This document shows positions 28,089 through 37,065 of a stretch of DNA of 64,000 nt, piece after piece. The notes beneath the pieces were generated by a model. That model was not told the origin of the DNA. It was given only the letters and a program-made list of their open reading frames with translations, and did no database searches. Numbering within the stretch: the first letter of the stretch is position 1; every line of letters starts with the position of its first letter. The DNA comes from Micromonospora sonchi (GTDB lineage Bacteria > Actinomycetota > Actinomycetes > Mycobacteriales > Micromonosporaceae), in the NCBI RefSeq assembly GCF_014646235.1, contig NZ_BMNB01000014.1, positions 107,234-171,233 of the forward strand, read 5' to 3'. The translations under genes were made by a program, and so were the position numbers.

Positions 28089-29786
28089 ATGCGTGGTGAC
28101 CTGGTCAGGAAGTTGGCCGCCCGAGGGCTGGCCACCGGTGGGGCGGTGCTGGCGTTCCTCGTGGTCGCGTTCACCAGTGTGACCGGCTGGGGGCTCGGCC
28201 TGGCGGTGGCCGCGCTCGCGGCCATCGTCTGGGAACGCCGGGTGCGCCCCGGCGCCGACAACGTCGCCGAGACCACCCTGGTCGCGGCCGGGGTCCTGGT
28301 CGGCTACGCCCGGCAGCTCGGCCCCGGTTTCGACCCCGCCCTGACCGCCGCCGCCCTGCTGCTGCTGGGGCTGCTGCTACTGACCGGTCCGCTGCGGGAC
28401 GCCGGAAACCTGGAGATCCGCGCCGCCAACCTGCCGGTACGCACCCGGGTACCGCAGGTCGCCGCCGGCCTCGGCGATGCCTTGGCCGGGTTGCTCGCCG
28501 TACTGGCCCTGGCCGCCCTGGCGGCCCTGCCCGCCGCGGTCGCGCTGGCGGCGGTCCTGCTGCTGGGTGCCGTCGCCGGCGCGGTCGCGCTCGACCTGGC
28601 CCGGCGGCGGTTCCGGCCGGCCGCCGGCGGATCGCCGGTCACCCGGGCGCTGCGCCGGCACCGGCCCGAGTTCGTGCTGCACTTCTCCGCCCCGCCGGGC
28701 TCGGAATACCAGGTCACCATGTGGCTGCCGTACCTGGCGCGGATCGGCCGGCCGTTCGTGGTGATGGTGCGCGAGCCGGAGTCGCTGGCCACCATCGCGG
28801 CGGCCACCACCGCCCCGGTGCTCTACTGCCCCACCCTGCGGAGCATGGACGAGGTGCTGGTGCCCAGCCTTCGGGTGGCGTTCTACGTCAACCACGGCGC
28901 GAAGAACGCCCACTGTCTCCGCTTCACCCAGCTCACCCACGTCCAGTTGCATCACGGCGACAGCGACAAGGCGTCCAGCGCGAACCCGGTGTCGGCGATC
29001 TTCGACCGGATCTTCGTGGCCGGCGAGGCGGCCATCGACCGGTACGCCCGGGCCGGGGTGGAGATCCCGGCGGAGAAGTTCGTCGTGGTCGGTCGCCCGC
29101 AGGTCGAGACGATCGAGGTACGCGCCGAACCGGCCCGTGGCCTGGCCAACCCGACGGTGCTCTACACCCCCACCTGGACCGGGCACCACGCCGACGCCGA
29201 CTACTGCTCGCTGCCGATGGCCGAGACGCTGCTGCGGCGGCTGCTGGACCGGGGTGCCACGGTGATCCTGCGGGCGCACCCCTACACCACGCGGAACCCG
29301 GCCTCGGCCCGTCACCTGGCCCGGCTGCACGACCTGCTCGCCGCCGACCGGTCCCGCACCGGCCGAGCGCACCTGTTCGGCGCCGCGGCCGGGCGACTGC
29401 CGCTGGCCGAGTGTGTGAACCGCGCCGACGCCCTGGTCTCCGACGTCTCCGGCGTCGTCTCCGACTGGCTGTACTCGGGCAAGCCGTACGCGGTCACCGA
29501 CACCGGCGCCGACGGGGACCGCTTCACCGAACGGTTCCCGCTGGCCGCCTCCGGCTATGTGCTGCGTCGGGACCTGGACGACCTGGACGACGTGCTGACC
29601 CGGCTGCTCGACACCGACCCGCTCGCCGAGTCCCGCTGGGCGACCCGGCGGCGTTACCTGGGTGACTTTCCCGCCGAGGCGTACGCCGAGGCGTTCCTGG
29701 CCGCCGCCCGGCGCGAGCTGGACCCGACCTGGGCCCCGCCGACGCCCCGCACCGCAGCCACCGAGCCGCTCTCCCCGACCACCTGA
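28089..29786 (+). CDS. CDP-glycerol/CDP-ribitol glycero(ribito)phosphotransferase, TagF/TarL-like, with N-terminal membrane domain
   Basis: 565 residues. About six hydrophobic segments in the first 175 residues anchor a GT-B catalytic domain (about 190-540). Motifs of the CDP-polyol phosphotransferase family: THVQLHHGDSDKASSANP, VLYTPTWTGHH, VILRAHPYTTR and VSDVSGVVSDWLYSGKPYAV. It likely adds or polymerises polyol phosphate units on the lipid-linked carrier at the membrane. The upstream CDP-ribitol synthase suggests ribitol rather than glycerol. The integral membrane half is unusual; TagF and TarL of Bacillus are only peripherally attached. Confidence 0.87.
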   Translation: MRGDLVRKLAARGLATGGAVLAFLVVAFTSVTGWGLGLAVAALAAIVWERRVRPGADNVAETTLVAAGVLVGYARQLGPGFDPALTAAALLLLGLLLLTGPLRDAGNLEIRAANLPVRTRVPQVAAGLGDALAGLLAVLALAALAALPAAVALAAVLLLGAVAGAVALDLARRRFRPAAGGSPVTRALRRHRPEFVLHFSAPPGSEYQVTMWLPYLARIGRPFVVMVREPESLATIAAATTAPVLYCPTLRSMDEVLVPSLRVAFYVNHGAKNAHCLRFTQLTHVQLHHGDSDKASSANPVSAIFDRIFVAGEAAIDRYARAGVEIPAEKFVVVGRPQVETIEVRAEPARGLANPTVLYTPTWTGHHADADYCSLPMAETLLRRLLDRGATVILRAHPYTTRNPASARHLARLHDLLAADRSRTGRAHLFGAAAGRLPLAECVNRADALVSDVSGVVSDWLYSGKPYAVTDTGADGDRFTERFPLAASGYVLRRDLDDLDDVLTRLLDTDPLAESRWATRRRYLGDFPAEAYAEAFLAAARRELDPTWAPPTPRTAATEPLSPTT

Positions 29787-29915
29787 CCGTCCGTCGGACG
29801 CGCCGCACCTGCTGCCGGTGATCGCGGCCCGGGTGCCGCGTTGACGCCGTTCGTACCGGCGCTCGACGCGGCTGTGGCCGGCCCGCCCTCTGGGGACGGG
29901 AAGGCGTGAGACGGT

Positions 29916-29951
29916 CGGGCGCCCGGTCCCCGAGTGGAGACCGGGCGCCCG
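29916..29951. terminator. strong bidirectional hairpin terminator
   Basis: A 13-base perfect stem, CGGGCGCCCGGTC (29916-29928) against 29939-29951, with a ten-base loop. It lies between the convergent polyol-phosphate transferase and C39 peptidase genes, and can serve both. Confidence 0.85.
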
Positions 29952-29965
29952 GCACGTCAGGTCGG

Positions 29966-30865
29966 TCAGGCCGAGTAGCCCCGGGTGGCCGCCCAGTTCG
30001 CGAGGTCGATGGTGGTCATCCAGTACGAGGGGTAGGACGCGTCGGCCGAGTCGGCGATCTTCACCAGCCGGCCCTCGTCCTCGTAGCCCACCACGGCGAC
30101 GTAGTGCCCGCCGGGGAAGGAGTGCCAGCGACCGTTGGTGTCGGTGGCGCTGCCGGCCACGTTCACCACGATGCCGCGCCCGTCGGCAACGGCGGCCACG
30201 ACGTCGGCCTGGAGCTGGTCCATCTGGGCCGGGGTGGCCGATCCTCCACGGATCCACCTGGTCTGGTACGGGTCGCCCTTGGCCACGGCGTTGAGGACGC
30301 GGGTGGTGTCCTCCGCCGAGTTGGTGCCGGCGTACGTGGTGCGGAGCTGGGCGGCCAGGGTGTCCTGGTCGCGTTTGACACCGCCGGCGCTGAGCGCGTT
30401 CCGCACGGCGGCCGGGCCGCAGTAGTAACCGTTGATCTGGGCCTGGTGGGCGTAGTCCAGGACCTTCTTCTTCGGCGGCTTCGGCGCGGCCTTCTTACTG
30501 GTCACGTCGGGATCCGGCGCGGCCGAGGTGGCCTTGGGCGACGGCGAGGCGGCGGCACTGGGTTCGGCCTGGCCGCTCGGCGCGGTCGAGGGGGACGGCG
30601 CCACCCGCTCCTCGCCACGGGAGGCCGCCGCGTCGCGACGCAGCTCGGCGACGGTGGTGATCTGGGCGGTGGCCGGGGCGTCCCCGGTGCCGGCGAGCAC
30701 CGCACCGGAGCCGGTCGCCAGCACGAGCGCCGCCGCCGACACGGCGACGATCTGGTACGGACGCTCCGTCGCCAGGCGGCGGAGCTGACGTTTGACGCTG
30801 TGCTTCACGGCATTCCTCGACGAGGGTCGTGGAGGCGTGGGAACAACGGGGGGATCGTGCTGCAC
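29966..30865 (-). CDS. exported C39-like cysteine peptidase
   Basis: 299 residues from a GTG with AAGGAG ten bases upstream. A basic N-terminus and one hydrophobic segment (about 40-58) are followed by a disordered Ala/Ser/Pro/Lys linker (about 60-135), so the domain is outside the membrane. The C39-like papain-fold domain has Cys149 in NGYYCGPAA, His254 in GGHYVAVVGY and the third catalytic Asp in KIADSAD. Substrate is probably a wall-associated peptide or protein. A c-di-AMP riboswitch precedes it, tying expression to osmotic and wall status. Confidence 0.88.
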   Translation of the reverse strand: MQHDPPVVPTPPRPSSRNAVKHSVKRQLRRLATERPYQIVAVSAAALVLATGSGAVLAGTGDAPATAQITTVAELRRDAAASRGEERVAPSPSTAPSGQAEPSAAASPSPKATSAAPDPDVTSKKAAPKPPKKKVLDYAHQAQINGYYCGPAAVRNALSAGGVKRDQDTLAAQLRTTYAGTNSAEDTTRVLNAVAKGDPYQTRWIRGGSATPAQMDQLQADVVAAVADGRGIVVNVAGSATDTNGRWHSFPGGHYVAVVGYEDEGRLVKIADSADASYPSYWMTTIDLANWAATRGYSA

Positions 30866-30888
30866 GGGGATGGAACTCCTTCCGACAC

Positions 30889-31014
30889 CGCCGACCGGGT
30901 TAGCTGACGGATTCGGGCGGGAAGATCGCCCTACCGCGGGCCGAGGCTCGCGGATTCACCCCAGGTGTTGCAGTGGGTCCCCGGTTCGTGAGATCACGAT
31001 TGAGCGGGTCGGCG
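30889..31014 (-). promoter_or_regulatory. cyclic di-AMP riboswitch (ydaO/yuaA class)
   Basis: On the minus strand the conserved blocks of this class appear in order: CCGGGGACCCAC, CTGGGGTGAATCCGC, GGTAGGGCGA, then CCCGAATCCGTCAGCTAACC. The outer stem P1 is perfect: CGCCGACC at the 5' end (31014-31007) with GGTCGGCG at the 3' end (30896-30889). It ends about 24 bases before the GTG of the C39 peptidase, whose ribosome site AAGGAG follows directly. In actinobacteria this riboswitch class commonly controls wall hydrolases and lowers expression when c-di-AMP is high. Limits are set by the P1 stem. Confidence 0.93.
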
Positions 31015-31350
31015 CGGCGTCGCTTTTTGCGATCGGTTACCGCACCGGCCGGGCTGAGGCTACTGGCGGGTCAAAGCGCACGCCAGCCCTCCCCCACCTG
31101 CTTAAACATGGTCCGGCCCGATTATTTTCGGGTATTCGGCCACTGGCCTCGCTCTATGGGATTCGGGGAATCCGGTACGCCGTCAGGCGACAACCGGACC
31201 GCGCGCACAAAATGTCCCGGACTTTGTCTGCTCGATCCGCCCCAGCGCGTCCGGTGACCGTTTTCCGCAGCGTCGTGACCGGGATCACCAGACCCGGGGC
31301 GGCAACCCGGCCGCGGAGGGCGAGATCCGTCCGACCGCAGGACCGCAGGG
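31015..31350. other. intergenic region upstream of the riboswitch
   Basis: 336 bases between the riboswitch and the end of the acyltransferase gene. No credible coding frame on either strand. It is less GC-rich than the surroundings (ATTATTTTCGGG, CGCTTTTTGCG) and must contain the promoter of the riboswitch leader. I see no further recognisable element. Confidence 0.6.
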
Positions 31351-32457
31351 TCACCCGATCAGCCCACCCGGGCGGGCCAGCCGGCGCATCATGGGTTGCT
31401 CCACATACCGGTGCAGCAGCCCGGCCAGGGTCAGGGTGAGCAGTAGGAACCCGATCACCGCGACGGGCCCCCACCAGCCGGGGAAGCCGGTCCCCCAGTC
31501 GCCGGTGAACCGCATGATCATCATGATCACGAACACGTGCACCAGGTAGAAGGCGAAGGAGACCTCGCCGAGCCAGAGCATCGGCCTGGACCGCAGCGGG
31601 GAGCGGCTGCCGCGTACGTCGGCGTCCGCCGCCGCGGCGATCAGCACGACGTACGCCGCCGAGAGGATCGCCGCCCACAACTCGGCCCGGATCCACTGCG
31701 CGGCCACCACCCAGGTCGCCACGAAGATCAGGCTCGCCACCGGTAGGCGCGGGCCCCGCCAGCGACCGCGCAGCATGAGTTCGGCGGCGGCCACCCCCAT
31801 CCAGAACTCCAGCGACCGGACCAGCGGGAACACCTGGGTGAACCACCACCGGTACTGCTCCGGCACCAGCGTCTGGGCAGGCCAGAGCGCCAGGATCAGC
31901 AGCGGCACCGCGATCACCACGACCCACAGCAGCCACGGCCGGGCCCGTCGCACCAGCGGCAGGGCCAGCGGCAGGCAGAGGTAGAAGAACATCTCGCAGG
32001 AGAGCGACCAGCTCACGTTGTTGACGCTGTAGAAGTATCCGGGTCGGGGATCCCAGGCCTGGAGCAGGAGCAGGTTCTCCAGCGCGGCCACCGGGTTGAT
32101 CGGGTCGGCGAACCAGAACGCGGCCAGCATGGCCAGCGCCCACATCACCAGGTGATTCGGATAGATCTTGGCGAATCGACGCCGCCAGAACCGCCGCTTG
32201 GAGTCACCGGGCCGGGCCGACCAGACCAGCACGAATCCGCTGAGGACGAAGAAGAACTGCACCCCGGACAGGCCCAGGGTGAACACCTTGCCCATCACCG
32301 CCTGGTGGTCCGGCTCGGCGATGATCCGCATGGTGCCGGCGTGGAAACCGAAGACCAGCAGCGCGGCGATCCACCGCAGCCCGGTCAGCGACGGCAGCCG
32401 GCTCGTCGCACCGCGCTCGGTCGTGGTGGTCGGCCGATCGACGGTCGTGCTGGTCAT
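31351..32457 (-). CDS. acyltransferase-3 (OafA/YrhL-type) membrane O-acyltransferase
   Basis: 368 residues, about ten membrane segments. The family entry LPSLTGLRWIAALLVFGFHAG carries the essential His, and FFVLSGFVLVWS and the Arg-rich RRFWRRRFAKIYPNHL loop follow. Such enzymes transfer acetyl or other acyl groups to extracytoplasmic sugars. Unlike OafA it has no periplasmic SGNH domain. Placement between wall-polymer genes suggests O-acetylation of that polymer; a role elsewhere is possible. Confidence 0.85.
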   Translation of the reverse strand: MTSTTVDRPTTTTERGATSRLPSLTGLRWIAALLVFGFHAGTMRIIAEPDHQAVMGKVFTLGLSGVQFFFVLSGFVLVWSARPGDSKRRFWRRRFAKIYPNHLVMWALAMLAAFWFADPINPVAALENLLLLQAWDPRPGYFYSVNNVSWSLSCEMFFYLCLPLALPLVRRARPWLLWVVVIAVPLLILALWPAQTLVPEQYRWWFTQVFPLVRSLEFWMGVAAAELMLRGRWRGPRLPVASLIFVATWVVAAQWIRAELWAAILSAAYVVLIAAAADADVRGSRSPLRSRPMLWLGEVSFAFYLVHVFVIMMIMRFTGDWGTGFPGWWGPVAVIGFLLLTLTLAGLLHRYVEQPMMRRLARPGGLIG

Positions 32458-32624
32458 CCGGGCACCCTAACCGTTTCGGGCACTCCGGCCGCAATCGGGC
32501 CGGGACCGCGCCACGACAGCCGTCGTGCGCCGGCCCGGCGCGTCGGGCGGCTGTTCAGTTTCCTCACCGCTGCCGGTCACGTGAGGTTCCCGACCCGGCC
32601 ATCCGGGCGGTCGAGGGTGTCCAC

Positions 32625-33749
32625 GTGGCCATTCAGCCGACGCGAGCACCACTGCTGAGCATCGTCGTGCCGGTCTACGGCGTCGAGGCGTTCCTGCGCG
32701 AGTGCCTCGATTCCATCTACACCGACGTCCCGGTGGCCGAGGCGGCGGCGGTGGAACTGCTCGCCGTGGACGACGCCTCCCCGGACCGGTGCGGGCAACT
32801 ACTGGACGAGTACGCCGCCGACCATCCGGGCGTACGAGTGCTGCACCTACGCCGGAACGTCGGCCTCGGACCGGCCCGCAACGCCGGCCTGGACGTGACC
32901 ACCGGGCGGTACGTCTGGTTCGTCGACAGCGACGACCGGCTGCCACCGGGCACCGTTGCCGCCGTGCTCGACCGGCTGCGCACGGACCGGCCGGACGTGA
33001 TGATGGTGGACCACCGGCGGGTGCACGAATGCGGGCGACACGAGGTGGATCCCAGCAGCCGTCTGCTGCGCGGTGCCCCGGGCGTGGTGCGGCTGGCCGA
33101 CCGGCCGCAGTTGCTGCGGGTGCAGCACACCGCCTGGAACAAGGTGGTACGGCGTGACTTCCTGACCGAACTGGGCCTGCGCTTCCACCCCGGCTGGTAC
33201 GAGGACATCCCGTTCAGCCATCCGCTGCTGATCGGCGCGGAGCGGATCTCGGTGCTGGACCGGGTCTGCTACCTGTACCGCCAGGGCCGTCCGGGTGCCA
33301 TCACCTCGACCCGCAGCGGCCGGCACTTCGACGCCTTCGAGCAGTACGACCGGCTCTTCGCCTGGCTGGCCGCCCGCCACCCGGACGGACACTGGCACGC
33401 CGAACTGTTCGACCTGATGGTGAGTCACTTCCTGGTGGTGGTGGGCAACGACGACCGGCTCCACCCGCACCTGCGGCGGCGTTTCTTCCGCCGGGTGGCG
33501 GAGCACTACCGGCGCTACCTGCCGGACAGCGGCTACCCCCGCCCGGACGGGGTGGCCGGGCTCAAGCACCGGCTGGTCGACCGGGACAGCTACCTGGCGT
33601 ACGCGGCGCTGCGGCGGGCGCACCGACTCGCCGGCCGGCTGCGTGCGCAGAAGGACGCCCCGGCGCCCCCGGTACCGCCGGCGACACCGGCGCCGGCCAG
33701 CAGCCCGCACCACGCACTGGTGCGGTCCCACGGAGACGGAACGGAATGA
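32625..33749 (+). CDS. GT2-family glycosyltransferase
   Basis: 374 residues from a GTG. GT-A signatures: LLSIVVPVYGVEAFLRECLDSI, LLAVDDASPDRCG, NVGLGPARNAGLD and WFVDSDDRLPPGT (DxD), then WNKVVRRDFL and YEDIPFSHPLL, the acceptor-side block of CpsJ/TagE-like GT2 enzymes. The C-terminal about 40 residues are a Pro/Ala-rich tail. It overlaps pseI by four bases (ATGA), so it is made together with pseudaminic acid synthase and is a good candidate for acting on the pseudaminate-containing glycan. Confidence 0.87.
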   Translation: MAIQPTRAPLLSIVVPVYGVEAFLRECLDSIYTDVPVAEAAAVELLAVDDASPDRCGQLLDEYAADHPGVRVLHLRRNVGLGPARNAGLDVTTGRYVWFVDSDDRLPPGTVAAVLDRLRTDRPDVMMVDHRRVHECGRHEVDPSSRLLRGAPGVVRLADRPQLLRVQHTAWNKVVRRDFLTELGLRFHPGWYEDIPFSHPLLIGAERISVLDRVCYLYRQGRPGAITSTRSGRHFDAFEQYDRLFAWLAARHPDGHWHAELFDLMVSHFLVVVGNDDRLHPHLRRRFFRRVAEHYRRYLPDSGYPRPDGVAGLKHRLVDRDSYLAYAALRRAHRLAGRLRAQKDAPAPPVPPATPAPASSPHHALVRSHGDGTE

Positions 33750-34795
33750 CCACAGTGAAGATCGGCCCGCACCTGGTCGGCAGCGGAGAACGCCCGTTCG
33801 TGGTGGCCGAGATGTCCGGCAACCACAACGGCGACCTGGCGCGGGCACTGGCCATCGTGGACGCGGTGGCCGACAGCGGCGCGCACGCCCTGAAGTTGCA
33901 GACCTACCGTCCCGACACGCTCACCATCGACGTCGACGCGCCGGCCTTCCGCATCTCCGGCGGGCACGAGCTGTGGGGCGGGCAGAACCTCTACCGGCTC
34001 TACGAGCGGGCACACACCCCGTACGAGTGGCACGGGCCGATCTTCCGACGGGCCCGCGAGCGCGGTCTGACCGTCTTCTCCTCCCCGTTCGACGCCTCGG
34101 CGGTCGAACTGCTGGAGGAGCTGGACGCACCGGCTTACAAGATTGCTTCGTCGGAGCTGGTCGACCTGCCCCTGATCCGGCTGGTCGCCGCCACCGGAAA
34201 GCCACTGATCATCTCCACCGGGATGGCCACGCTGGCCGAGATCGACGCCGCCGTACGCACCGCCCTCGCCGGCGGGGCGGGCGGGATCGTGCTGCTGGCC
34301 TGCACCGTCTCGTACCCGGCACCTCCCGCCGACAGCAACCTGCGCCGTATTCCGGTGCTGGCGGAGGCGTTCGGCGTGCCGGTCGGTCTCTCCGACCACA
34401 CCCCCGGCATCGGCGTCCCGGTCGCCTCGGTGGCGCTCGGCGCGTGCTTCATCGAGAAGCACGTCACGCTGGACCGCGCCGACGGCGGGGTGGACTCCGA
34501 CTTCTCCCTGAGCCCGGCCGAACTGGCCGCCCTGGTGATCGAGTCGGAGCGGGCGTACGCGGCGCTCGGCGGCACCGCCGTCGGTCCGACCCCCGCCGAG
34601 CAGGAGGGGCTACGCTTCCGGCGCTCGCTCTACGTGGTGGCCGACGTACGCGCCGGCGACGAGGTCACCCCCGACAACGTCCGCTCCATCCGGCCGGCCG
34701 GCGGACTGCCGCCGGTGGAGGTCGACCGGGTGCTGGGCCGCCGCTTCACCACCGACGTGCCACGCGGCACCCCGCTGAGCTGGGACCTGATCTGA
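33746..34795 (+). CDS. pseI: PseI, pseudaminic acid synthase
   Basis: 349 residues. Condenses 2,4-diacetamido-2,4,6-trideoxy-L-altrose with phosphoenolpyruvate. NeuB-fold barrel (1-270) with the PseI-type variants AEMSGNHNGDL, ALKLQTYRPDTL, YTPYEWHGPIF-like HTPYEWHGPIF, PAYKIASSEL, GLSDHTPGIG and EKHVTLDRADGGVDSDFSL; then a SAF domain (about 285-349) with RRSLYVVADVRAGD. These blocks separate it from sialic acid synthases. The other five Pse genes are 10-18 kb downstream; it is coupled to a GT2 gene here. Confidence 0.93.
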   Translation: MTTVKIGPHLVGSGERPFVVAEMSGNHNGDLARALAIVDAVADSGAHALKLQTYRPDTLTIDVDAPAFRISGGHELWGGQNLYRLYERAHTPYEWHGPIFRRARERGLTVFSSPFDASAVELLEELDAPAYKIASSELVDLPLIRLVAATGKPLIISTGMATLAEIDAAVRTALAGGAGGIVLLACTVSYPAPPADSNLRRIPVLAEAFGVPVGLSDHTPGIGVPVASVALGACFIEKHVTLDRADGGVDSDFSLSPAELAALVIESERAYAALGGTAVGPTPAEQEGLRFRRSLYVVADVRAGDEVTPDNVRSIRPAGGLPPVEVDRVLGRRFTTDVPRGTPLSWDLI

Positions 34796-34853
34796 CGCTG
34801 CCCGCCAGGCAGCGGCGGGGAAGCGCCCGACCGCCGCCAGGCTGATCAACTCG

Positions 34854-34908
34854 GTTTCGGCGGTGTGGCGGTATCCGCCCGCCCGGGATACCGCCACACC
34901 GCCGAAAC
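34854..34908. repeat. large perfect palindrome (23-base-pair stem) after pseI
   Basis: The arms 34854-34876 and 34886-34908 are exact complements (GTTTCGGCGGTGTGGCGGTA and so on), with a nine-base loop. It lies 58 bases after the pseI stop and could terminate that transcript, but its length and the degenerate relative at 35290-35358 suggest a mobile or REP-like palindromic element. Confidence 0.75.
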
Positions 34909-34982
34909 GGCGCCCATGGCACTGCCGATGCGCGGATCGAGACCGGTATCAGGGTGGCGGGGCCTGGGCAGCGCGGCGCTCC

Positions 34983-35072
<90 letters not shown>

Positions 35073-35289
35073 CTAATGTTCGGCCCGCTGCGGCAGGGCC
35101 CGGGTGGGGTATGTGGTTGCTGTCAATCTGATAGCGCAAACGGGTCACAGTCCCTGACTACCGCGACAGCGCCCTGGGCGATAGCGCGAACGGTTCAGCT
35201 CGGCAGGGCCCACACACCCTGCCGTCATGCCCTGGCGAAAATGCACGGATCTGCGGCTCCCCGAGTACCGGCGGTCACGCACGGGCCCA

Positions 35290-35358
35290 TTGATCATCAC
35301 CGTTTCGCCGTGATGGCGGTGTCCCGACCGCTCGGACACCGCTGTACCGACGGAACGG
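35290..35358. repeat. degenerate second copy of the palindromic element
   Basis: TGATCATCACCGTTTCGCCG followed by GGCGGTGTCC resembles the left arm region of the palindrome at 34854 (TGATCAACTCGGTTTCGGCG, GGCGGTATCC). Its own hairpin pairs GCGGTGTCC (35316-35324) with GGACACCGC (35334-35342), again with a nine-base loop. Confidence 0.5.
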
Positions 35359-35602
35359 AGTCGATCAACTGGCTGCGGAGATCAGCGGCCGATCACTGAG
35401 ACAGACCGCAACAGGACTGGTGGTGTGCTGCGCGGTGCATCCTTGGCACGTCGGCTGGCAGTGCCGTCGTCGTCGGCCATGCCACACCGGCACGGCTCCA
35501 TCCTCCGTCTTGCCCGCCTCGGCCCCATCGCCCCACCGCCGGCCGTTCCAAGTCACCCAAACCGCCGCCGTGGCGACGTCGGTTGGCATGCATGGCCGCA
35601 GC

Positions 35603-35791
35603 CTAGGGGCGACCGCCATCCGTCTTGATGTCGCTGACGAAGGCGGCCCAGGCAGCAGGCCCGAAGCTCAAAGTCCCGGCGGCAGGGGCCTTTGAGTCGC
35701 GTACGTCGATCTCGGTGCCTCGGTCGCGGACCTCGACGCACTGGCCGTTGCTGCCGGAACGGCTCGACGTCCGCCAGGCGTTACGCTCCAT
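35603..35791 (-). CDS. DUF397 domain protein
   Basis: 62 residues with the complete DUF397 pattern: AWRTSSRSGSNGQCVEV, then VRDSKAPAAGTLSFGPAAWAAFVSDIK. Such proteins are encoded next to Scr1-type HTH regulators in actinomycetes (the bldB/whiJ-associated families) and probably act with them. Its start overlaps the end of the regulator gene by eleven bases, so both are one transcript. Confidence 0.92.
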   Translation of the reverse strand: MERNAWRTSSRSGSNGQCVEVRDRGTEIDVRDSKAPAAGTLSFGPAAWAAFVSDIKTDGGRP

Positions 35792-36644
35792 GCTCGCTCA
35801 GCTCCTTGATGAACTTGATCGACTCGGCCGGTGACCTCGCCAGCATCCTCAGATTGTCGTACGCCGCCGACAGCCGCGCCAGATCACGGCTGGATTCGAG
35901 GAACAGCTCACCGGCCAATGTCTCGATGTAGCCCAACGGCGGGTCGTCCTGCTCGAAACTGAGCAGGACGAAGCCACTGCTGTCCGCCAGGTGCGCGCCG
36001 GCTTCGAAGCGGAGCACCTGGATCGTGATGTTGGGCAGTTGGCTGACCTTGACCAGGTGGTGAAGCTGCTCGCGCAGTACGTCCGGGCCGCCGACCTCGG
36101 TCCGCAGGGACGCCTCGGACAGGATGGCGTGCAGCCGCAGCGGGGTCGGTTGCCGGTGCAGGACCTCCTGGCGGGTCATCCGGGCGGCGACGCGCTGGTC
36201 GACCGTTTCCGGGTCGGTTTCGCGGCCGATGATGTTGACTTCGCGGGCGTACCGCTCGGTCTGGAGTAGGCCGGGCACCAGCATCGGCTCGAAGTTCTTG
36301 AGATCGGCGGCTTCGGTCTCGTAGGCGATGTACGTGGCGTACTTGCCGCCGATGCGCTGCCACCAGCCCTCTTCACGCAGGTCGCGGGCAAGCTCCAACA
36401 GCGACGTGCCGGGCTCTTCGTCGATCCGGACGCCGTAGGTGACCAGCAGTTCCATGACGTCACCGGCCCGGAGTTTGATCTCTCCGGACTCGATCCGGCT
36501 GATCCGGGATGTCGAGCAGCGGATGAGATTCGCAGTCTCCTCGCCGGTCAGTCCCTTGGCTTCGCGGAGCTTGCGCAGCTCCCGACCGAGTCGACGGGAA
36601 CGCGGCGTCGCTGGCGTGAATCGAGGCATGTAGTGATTCTGCAT
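35781..36644 (-). CDS. Scr1/WhiJ-type helix-turn-helix regulator (XRE + DUF5753)
   Basis: 287 residues. XRE helix-turn-helix (about 15-75) with LGRELRKLREAKGLTGEETANLIRCSTSRISRIESG, then DUF5753 (about 100-280) with FEPMLVPGLLQTERYAR, RQEVLHR and ADSSGFVLLSFEQDDPPLGYIET. These regulators work in pairs with DUF397 proteins; several influence differentiation and secondary metabolism. ATG 36644 is used; an ATG five codons on is the alternative. Divergent from the two plus-strand genes that follow. Confidence 0.92.
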   Translation of the reverse strand: MQNHYMPRFTPATPRSRRLGRELRKLREAKGLTGEETANLIRCSTSRISRIESGEIKLRAGDVMELLVTYGVRIDEEPGTSLLELARDLREEGWWQRIGGKYATYIAYETEAADLKNFEPMLVPGLLQTERYAREVNIIGRETDPETVDQRVAARMTRQEVLHRQPTPLRLHAILSEASLRTEVGGPDVLREQLHHLVKVSQLPNITIQVLRFEAGAHLADSSGFVLLSFEQDDPPLGYIETLAGELFLESSRDLARLSAAYDNLRMLARSPAESIKFIKELSEHGA

Positions 36645-36912
36645 CAGTCCCGCCCGCTCGTCTGCCCCGACTCACACGCGGATATTAATCGATCATGCTT
36701 AGGTACTTGATTCGCATCATGTGATGCGAGAGTCTGATTGCCGTACGCAACGGGATGGGTTCAAGGCGTATGCGACCGCTGTGACACATCCACCTCCGGG
36801 ACGGGTGCCGCGGGTGGACCTACTCCAACGCTCATCACAGAGGCGGAATGGCCAGGGTCTTGGGGCGCGATACCACCCCGACTCCCGGCCTTACTGGGAG
36901 GTGAGAAAGGTC

Positions 36913-37065
36913 GTGATCATGGAGGTGGTGGTGATGATGATGATGCTCAGTGCGGTGCTGCTGGGGTTCCTGGCCGGGCTGTTCGCGTTCAAGGTCAAGT
37001 CGCGGTGGTGCCCACGCTGCGGGGAGCCCACCCACGCCATGCCACCGGTGGAGGGCAATCGATGA
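36913..37065 (+). CDS. small membrane protein with C-terminal CxxC motif
   Basis: About 50 residues from GTG 36913 (ATG 36919 is equally possible; GGGAGG and GAAAGG lie upstream). A Met/Val-rich N-terminus leads into one membrane segment (AVLLGFLAGLFAF), then a basic turn and SRWCPRCGEP, half of a zinc ribbon or redox-type CxxC. The stop overlaps the next start (ATGA). An open frame back to 36721 lacks support. Family not recognised; coupling suggests it works with the downstream regulator. Confidence 0.65.
   Translation: MIMEVVVMMMMLSAVLLGFLAGLFAFKVKSRWCPRCGEPTHAMPPVEGNR

Noticed and set aside
33746..34795. Sialic or legionaminic acid synthase
   Set aside because: The AEMSGNHNG, EWHGPIF and LDRADGGVDS blocks are of the PseI type, and PseB and PseG are present in the same locus.
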